DNA of 64,000 bases, taken from positions 1 through 64,000 of the forward strand of contig JAVBLC010000019.1 in assembly GCA_031553805.1 (NCBI GenBank), read 5' to 3'. This document shows, piece by piece, positions 60,574-64,000 of this stretch; the first letter of the stretch is position 1, and each line of letters starts with the position of its first letter. The translations under genes were made by a program, and so were the position numbers. A model generated the notes under the pieces. It saw only the letters and a program-made list of their open reading frames with translations, was not told where the DNA came from and made no database searches. The DNA comes from JAITVB01 sp031553805. Lineage in GTDB: Bacteria; Bacteroidota; Bacteroidia; Bacteroidales; Rikenellaceae.

Positions 60574-60609
60574 CTGTCATTCGGACTGCCTGTGCTGTCA
60601 TTTTGACAG
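60574..60609. promoter_or_regulatory. Paired palindromic sites upstream of groES
   Basis: CTGTCA-TTT-TGACAG at 60595-60609 is a perfect palindrome; a second, half-conserved site (CTGTCATTCGGACTG) starts at 60574, exactly 21 bases away. The spacing of two helix turns suggests an activator or repressor dimer pair. Confidence 0.5.
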
Positions 60610-60739
60610 GTTCCTCCCGGCGCCCGGAATTTGACTTTGCTTCGATAAGTGCCTCCCCGCGCTTAAGCAGGCGCGCTTCCGGTGGGCAAAGATAATGAAC
60701 TAATCCGGAACGAAAACACGAAAATCGGTTTACTTTCAC

Positions 60740-60747
60740 TACCTTTG
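60740..60747 (+). promoter_or_regulatory. -7 box of the DbpA-type helicase
   Basis: TACCTTTG, 26 bases before the ATG. Confidence 0.65.
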
Positions 60748-60773
60748 TCTCGATTTTTACGAAAAAACGATTG

Positions 60774-62549
60774 ATGCAATTAGAAGAATTTAAGGCATTG
60801 GGGCTCTCCGAAGAGATGTTGCAGGCCATCCGCGAGAAAGGTTTCGAAGCCCCGTCGCCCATCCAGTCGCTGACCATCCCTGTATCGTTGCAGGGTGAAC
60901 ACGACATCATCGCCCAGGCCCAGACCGGCACGGGCAAAACCGCCGCTTTCGGCCTTCCGATCCTCGACCGGATGAAGCCCGGCAAAGGCGCTCCGCCGCG
61001 GGCGTTGATCCTGGTGCCGACACGTGAGTTGGCCCTCCAGGTGAATGAAGAACTGGTTTCTTTCAACCATACCAAAAAAATATGGATCGCCCCGATCTAC
61101 GGCGGCGCATCAATGAGCGAACAGTTGCGCCGTTTGGCTAAAGGGATCGACATTGTGGTCGGTACGCCGGGCCGCACGCTCGACCACCTGCGCCGCGGCA
61201 CGCTCGACCTCTCGCAGATCGAATGGCTCGTCCTGGACGAAGCCGACGAAATGCTCGACATGGGTTTTATCGAGGACGTCGAGGAGATCATGTCGCACTC
61301 GAACCAAACCAAGCGCACGTTGCTTTTCTCGGCCACGATGCCCCAGCGCATCGAAGCGCTTTCGAAGAAATATATGCACGACACCGAGGTGCTGCGCGTC
61401 GAGTCGAAACAGATCACCACCGACCTGACCGATCAGATCTATTTCGAAGTGCGTGAGAGCGACAAGTTCGACGCCCTGACCCGCATCATCGACGTCGAGC
61501 CCGACTTTTACGGCATAGTCTTCTCGCGCACGAAACTGGGTGTGGACGAGATCGTCACCAAACTCCTTGAACAGGGCTATGCCGCCGAAGGCCTCCACGG
61601 CGACGTGTCGCAAGCCCAGCGTGAAAAGATCCTTCGGAAATTCAAGAAAAAACAAGCCAATATATTGGTCGCCACCGATGTCGCCGCTCGCGGGATCGAC
61701 ATCAACAACCTCACGCATGTGATCAATTATTCGTTGCCGCAAGACAGCGAGTCCTATGTGCACCGCATCGGCCGTACGGGTCGCGCCGGCAACCAGGGGA
61801 CGGCGATCACGTTCATTTCCAGTTCCGAATTCCGTCAGTTCGGGGCGATGAAGCGCCAGGTGAAGGTCGACATCCGCAAGGAGTCGCTGCCCACCGCGGC
61901 CGACATCGTCGACATGAAGCGTTCGAAGATACTGGACGATCTGCAGGAAATCGTCGCCCGCGAGGTGCCGGTCGAGAATTACCGCGCGATGGCCGGCGAC
62001 ATTCTGGCCCAGTACCCGCCGGAGGTTGCGCTGGCCGCCCTGTTGAAACTGGCCTTCAAGAACGAACTCGAAACCGACCGTTACCCCGAGATCCGTGGCT
62101 TCTCGGTCGACCGCAAGGGGACAGCACGCCTGTTCATTTCCGTGGGTCGCATCGACGGCTTCACTCCGGCCAAACTCGTCGAACTGCTCAAACGCGAAAC
62201 GGCGCTCAACGACCACAAGATCGACGACGTGCGCATTCTCGACAATTTTTCGTTTGTCACCGTACCCTATGCCGAGGCCGAAGCCGTAACCAAGCAGCTC
62301 AACAAACTGAGCAAAGGCGGTCGTCCGTTGGCCGAGATCGCCCAACCCGGCATGGAAGCCGGTGTTGCCGGCAGCGAACGCCCCGGGAAAGGAGGCAAAG
62401 GCCCCAGAACTCCCAAAGGCGAAAAGCCTGCCGCAGACCGTCCTTACAAAAAGAACCGTCCGGGCGGTGAACACACCGAATTCCGCACCCGCCGCGACCG
62501 CCCGAAAAAAGAGACTTCGACCGAGCGTAAGCGCAAGAAAAAGTATTGA
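60774..62549 (+). CDS. DEAD-box RNA helicase with DbpA RNA-binding domain (DeaD/CshA-like)
   Basis: A 591-residue helicase with all motifs: Q motif FEAPSPIQSLTIPVSLQGEH, AQTGTGKTAAFG, PTRELALQ, VGTPGR, VLDEADEMLDMGF, SATMP, ATDVAARGIDINN and HRIGRTGRAG. Residues about 430-515 form the DbpA-type RNA recognition domain (RGFSVDRKGTARLFISVGRI). The tail is Lys/Arg/Gly-rich (RPGKGGKGPRTPKGEKPAAD). Likely roles: cold adaptation and ribosome assembly. ATG 60774 is used over the TTG three bases before. Divergent from groES. Confidence 0.95.
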   Translation: MQLEEFKALGLSEEMLQAIREKGFEAPSPIQSLTIPVSLQGEHDIIAQAQTGTGKTAAFGLPILDRMKPGKGAPPRALILVPTRELALQVNEELVSFNHTKKIWIAPIYGGASMSEQLRRLAKGIDIVVGTPGRTLDHLRRGTLDLSQIEWLVLDEADEMLDMGFIEDVEEIMSHSNQTKRTLLFSATMPQRIEALSKKYMHDTEVLRVESKQITTDLTDQIYFEVRESDKFDALTRIIDVEPDFYGIVFSRTKLGVDEIVTKLLEQGYAAEGLHGDVSQAQREKILRKFKKKQANILVATDVAARGIDINNLTHVINYSLPQDSESYVHRIGRTGRAGNQGTAITFISSSEFRQFGAMKRQVKVDIRKESLPTAADIVDMKRSKILDDLQEIVAREVPVENYRAMAGDILAQYPPEVALAALLKLAFKNELETDRYPEIRGFSVDRKGTARLFISVGRIDGFTPAKLVELLKRETALNDHKIDDVRILDNFSFVTVPYAEAEAVTKQLNKLSKGGRPLAEIAQPGMEAGVAGSERPGKGGKGPRTPKGEKPAADRPYKKNRPGGEHTEFRTRRDRPKKETSTERKRKKKY

Positions 62550-62648
62550 CCGGCCTCCGCCGTCGTAAAAATCAGCTTTGGAGATCCATCCGGTGCAGCC
62601 TTTCGCCGGGTGGAAATATCATCATGAAAGAACTTGATTTTTTTTCAG

Positions 62649-62868
62649 ATGAAAAGGATGATTTTGTGTCTGGCTGCCGCCCTGCCGATGGGGGCGTGCA
62701 GCAATAAGCGGAAAGACGGTGATCGCCTATTTCGACCTGTATCCGCATTCCTATAATGCTCCGAAGAAAGGAGACATAGACATTCTTATCAACGGGGGAT
62801 CACTCGGGAAGAAACAATACGACTGGAATTTCCCGCTGGAATTGCAAAAAAGCGACACCCTACAATGA
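62649..62868 (+). pseudogene. Frameshifted small lipoprotein gene
   Basis: The ATG at 62649 starts a good lipoprotein signal (MKRMILCLAAALPMGACSNK), but this frame soon ends. A different frame from about 62710 reads TVIAYFDLYPHSYNAPKKGD and on to QKSDTLQ and a stop at 62868, with sensible codon use. Joining the two would give a lipoprotein of about 72 residues. Either a one-base indel near 62705-62715 broke the gene or the sequence has an error there. Confidence 0.55.
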
Positions 62869-62891
62869 CCACATATCGTGTAAATCTGCAT

Positions 62892-62936
62892 AACGAAGCG
62901 GGGAACCCTGTTTAGGGTTCCCCGCTTCGTTTCTGT
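62892..62936. terminator. Long bidirectional hairpin terminator
   Basis: A perfect 18-bp stem (62892-62909 with 62914-62931) and a 4-nt loop, then a pyrimidine-rich stretch. It lies between the broken lipoprotein gene and the convergent glycosidase gene. Confidence 0.8.
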
Positions 62937-62938
62937 TC

Positions 62939-62985
62939 CTCGAAAAATTTTTGACGCCGTTTTTTATAACCCGCAGTCGTCGAAG
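62939..62985 (+). repeat. Two-hairpin intergenic repeat, partial copy D
   Basis: Holds AAAAATTTTTG, then a degraded second hairpin (GCCGTTTTTTATAACCCGC) and GTCGTCGAAGC, matching the right half of copy B; hairpin 1 is missing. It lies five bases beyond the glycosidase stop. Confidence 0.55.
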
Positions 62986-62990
62986 CCGAC

Positions 62991-64000
62991 TCAGCAGCGG
63001 AAGATGAAGCCGGAAGCGGTTTGCCATTGGCCGCCTTGGGCGGTGGTAAAAAGGTATTCTGGGCGGCCGTTTTTCATCAGTAGTTGGGGCCGTTCGAAAC
63101 GGCCGTAACGGGTGAGATGGCGGGGTGCCGGGGGCTGGTCGATGTAGGCGTCGGCGCCGAACCAGCCGATCTGGGGCTTGCTCCAGGCGAGTCCGTCGGG
63201 CGATTCGAAATAGAGGCCGACGTAGTGGTCGAAGAAACCCATATCGCGCATCAGCATTTTATACTTTCGATCCTCGTACCACACGTAAGCGTCTTCGACC
63301 TGGCGGTTGTCACCGTAGACCGAAAAGTCGACGACGGGGTTTTTATCGTAGCGGCGGTAGGGGCCGGTGACGGCATCGGCAAAGGCTACGCCGTATTTGC
63401 GGTTGCCGGCGATGGGGCCGACGGGGTTGAGGTATTCGTCTTTGTTGCACGATTTGTAGTACATCCAGCACTGGCCGCCCGGATGCTTCAGGAAGGCGGG
63501 GTTTGTCGTGATGTAATCGTCCCATGCACCTTGGGGGCCAGGCCCCAGCAGGGGTTCGTCGCTGCGGGTCCAGGGGCCCCAGAGCGAGTCGGCGACGGCA
63601 TAACCGATGCGCTTGGTGCCGAACCGGCCGTCGGACGTGCCCATATAAAAAATGTAGTAGCGGCCGTCGACCTGTTGCACCGTCGGGTTGTGGCACGTGG
63701 TGGCGTCGAAATATCCGGCGCGGGGAGCGAGGACGACCTCCACGTGGCGGTACGGTCCCTCGGGGTGGTCGGCCACGGCGTGGGCCACTTCGCACTTGTG
63801 GATCCAGCCGCCCATGCCGTACTGTTCGAGCCAACGCGAGTAAAAGACGTGCACCCTCCCCTCTTCATCGTAAATCGGCGTATTGCACCACACGTAATAG
63901 CCCTGCTCTTCGAGGATGCGCCCGACGGGTTTCAGCTTTTTACAGAAATCGGAAATGGCGTCGGCCGGATATTTTTCGAGCGGGTCGACAATCGGGCCAC
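62991..64000 (-). CDS. Five-bladed-propeller glycoside hydrolase (GH43-like), partial
   Basis: The gene enters from the right edge; 336 codons are visible and the reading frame is open to base 64000, so the apparent start at 63893 (a GTG) is internal. Propeller motifs: YYVWCNTPIYDEEGRVHVFY, FDATTCHNPTVQQVDGRYYI, YITTNPAFLKHPGGQCWMYY, QVEDAYVWYEDRKYKMLM and RFERPQLLMKNGRPEYLFTT, the last with a likely catalytic Glu. It belongs to the GH43/GH32/GH117-like superfamily; exact family and substrate cannot be set. It ends FIFRC-stop, next to repeat copy D. Confidence 0.78.
   Translation of the reverse strand, partial: GPIVDPLEKYPADAISDFCKKLKPVGRILEEQGYYVWCNTPIYDEEGRVHVFYSRWLEQYGMGGWIHKCEVAHAVADHPEGPYRHVEVVLAPRAGYFDATTCHNPTVQQVDGRYYIFYMGTSDGRFGTKRIGYAVADSLWGPWTRSDEPLLGPGPQGAWDDYITTNPAFLKHPGGQCWMYYKSCNKDEYLNPVGPIAGNRKYGVAFADAVTGPYRRYDKNPVVDFSVYGDNRQVEDAYVWYEDRKYKMLMRDMGFFDHYVGLYFESPDGLAWSKPQIGWFGADAYIDQPPAPRHLTRYGRFERPQLLMKNGRPEYLFTTAQGGQWQTASGFIFRC

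Noticed and set aside
61110..62474. A 454-codon minus-strand frame inside the DbpA-type helicase
   Set aside because: Shadow of a gene with all DEAD-box motifs.
1..64000. CRISPR array, prophage, integrase, toxin-antitoxin pair, or restriction system
   Set aside because: Looked for by eye; no regularly spaced direct repeats and no genes of these kinds were seen.
1..64000. tRNA and rRNA genes
   Set aside because: No cloverleaf-like segment with a GTTCGA-type T-loop in the intergenic regions; the window is coding-dense and the gaps are accounted for.

Overview
The window looks like a chromosomal segment of a fairly GC-rich member of the Bacteroidales. Reasons: a SusC/SusD pair, several lipoproteins and signal peptides of the Bacteroidetes type, a type III glutamine synthetase, the short ProS, the XylR(Nudix)-XylB-XylA-XylE xylose operon, and above all many copies of the Bacteroidetes '-7' promoter box TAnnTTTG just upstream of genes. 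Alistipes/Rikenellaceae is my best guess at the group, from general look only; no rRNA or marker search was possible. I see no tRNA, rRNA, CRISPR array, insertion sequence, integrase or phage gene.

Layout. 1-3.7 kb: tail of an outer-membrane barrel gene and a convergent GH78 alpha-L-rhamnosidase, separated by a perfect 37-bp inverted repeat. 4-8 kb: a run of small soluble plus-strand genes (Cys-motif protein, YjbR, VOC, an AT-rich cysteine hydrolase, a WYL regulator overlapping a GyrI-like protein, YjdM, YdeI-like). 8-15 kb: a secreted small protein, a dehydrogenase-like protein convergent with and overlapping NadX, a membrane-anchored unknown, an Fsr-type exporter with YgbA, and an RhlE-like helicase. 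15-25 kb: a CE15-type esterase divergent from a coiled-coil lipoprotein followed by SusC and SusD, a small polysaccharide-uptake locus. 25-34 kb: HdeD, an Omp85-type barrel, a blue-copper lipoprotein, a repeat protein, a GH43 enzyme, and a FadL-like barrel paired with a Trp/Tyr/Gly-rich lipoprotein. 34-46 kb: housekeeping genes (proS, pseudouridine synthase, AddB-like nuclease, nucleoside phosphorylase, dnaN, exonuclease) continuing into a second GH43 and a LysM/periplasmic-binding protein. 46-52 kb: xylose operon. 52-64 kb: arginine-decarboxylase-like enzyme, tyrS, glutamine synthetase III, groES-groEL, a DbpA-type helicase, a broken lipoprotein gene and a partial glycosidase.

How it fits together. 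The carbohydrate genes (glucuronoyl-esterase-like enzyme, two GH43 enzymes, rhamnosidase, another five-bladed-propeller glycosidase, SusCD, and a complete xylose import and isomerisation route) point to a gut bacterium living on plant cell wall polysaccharides such as decorated xylan and pectin. The enzymes are scattered rather than in one locus, and no SusR, HTCS or ECF/anti-sigma regulator is visible.

The least explained material is non-coding: (i) a ~65-bp two-hairpin repeat present three times plus one partial copy in intergenic regions; (ii) two long hairpins just downstream of stop codons whose stems differ but whose ~30-nt loops share a conserved sequence; (iii) long perfect inverted repeats; (iv) an unusual groES promoter region; (v) promoter boxes so close to the start codon that leaderless mRNAs are expected.
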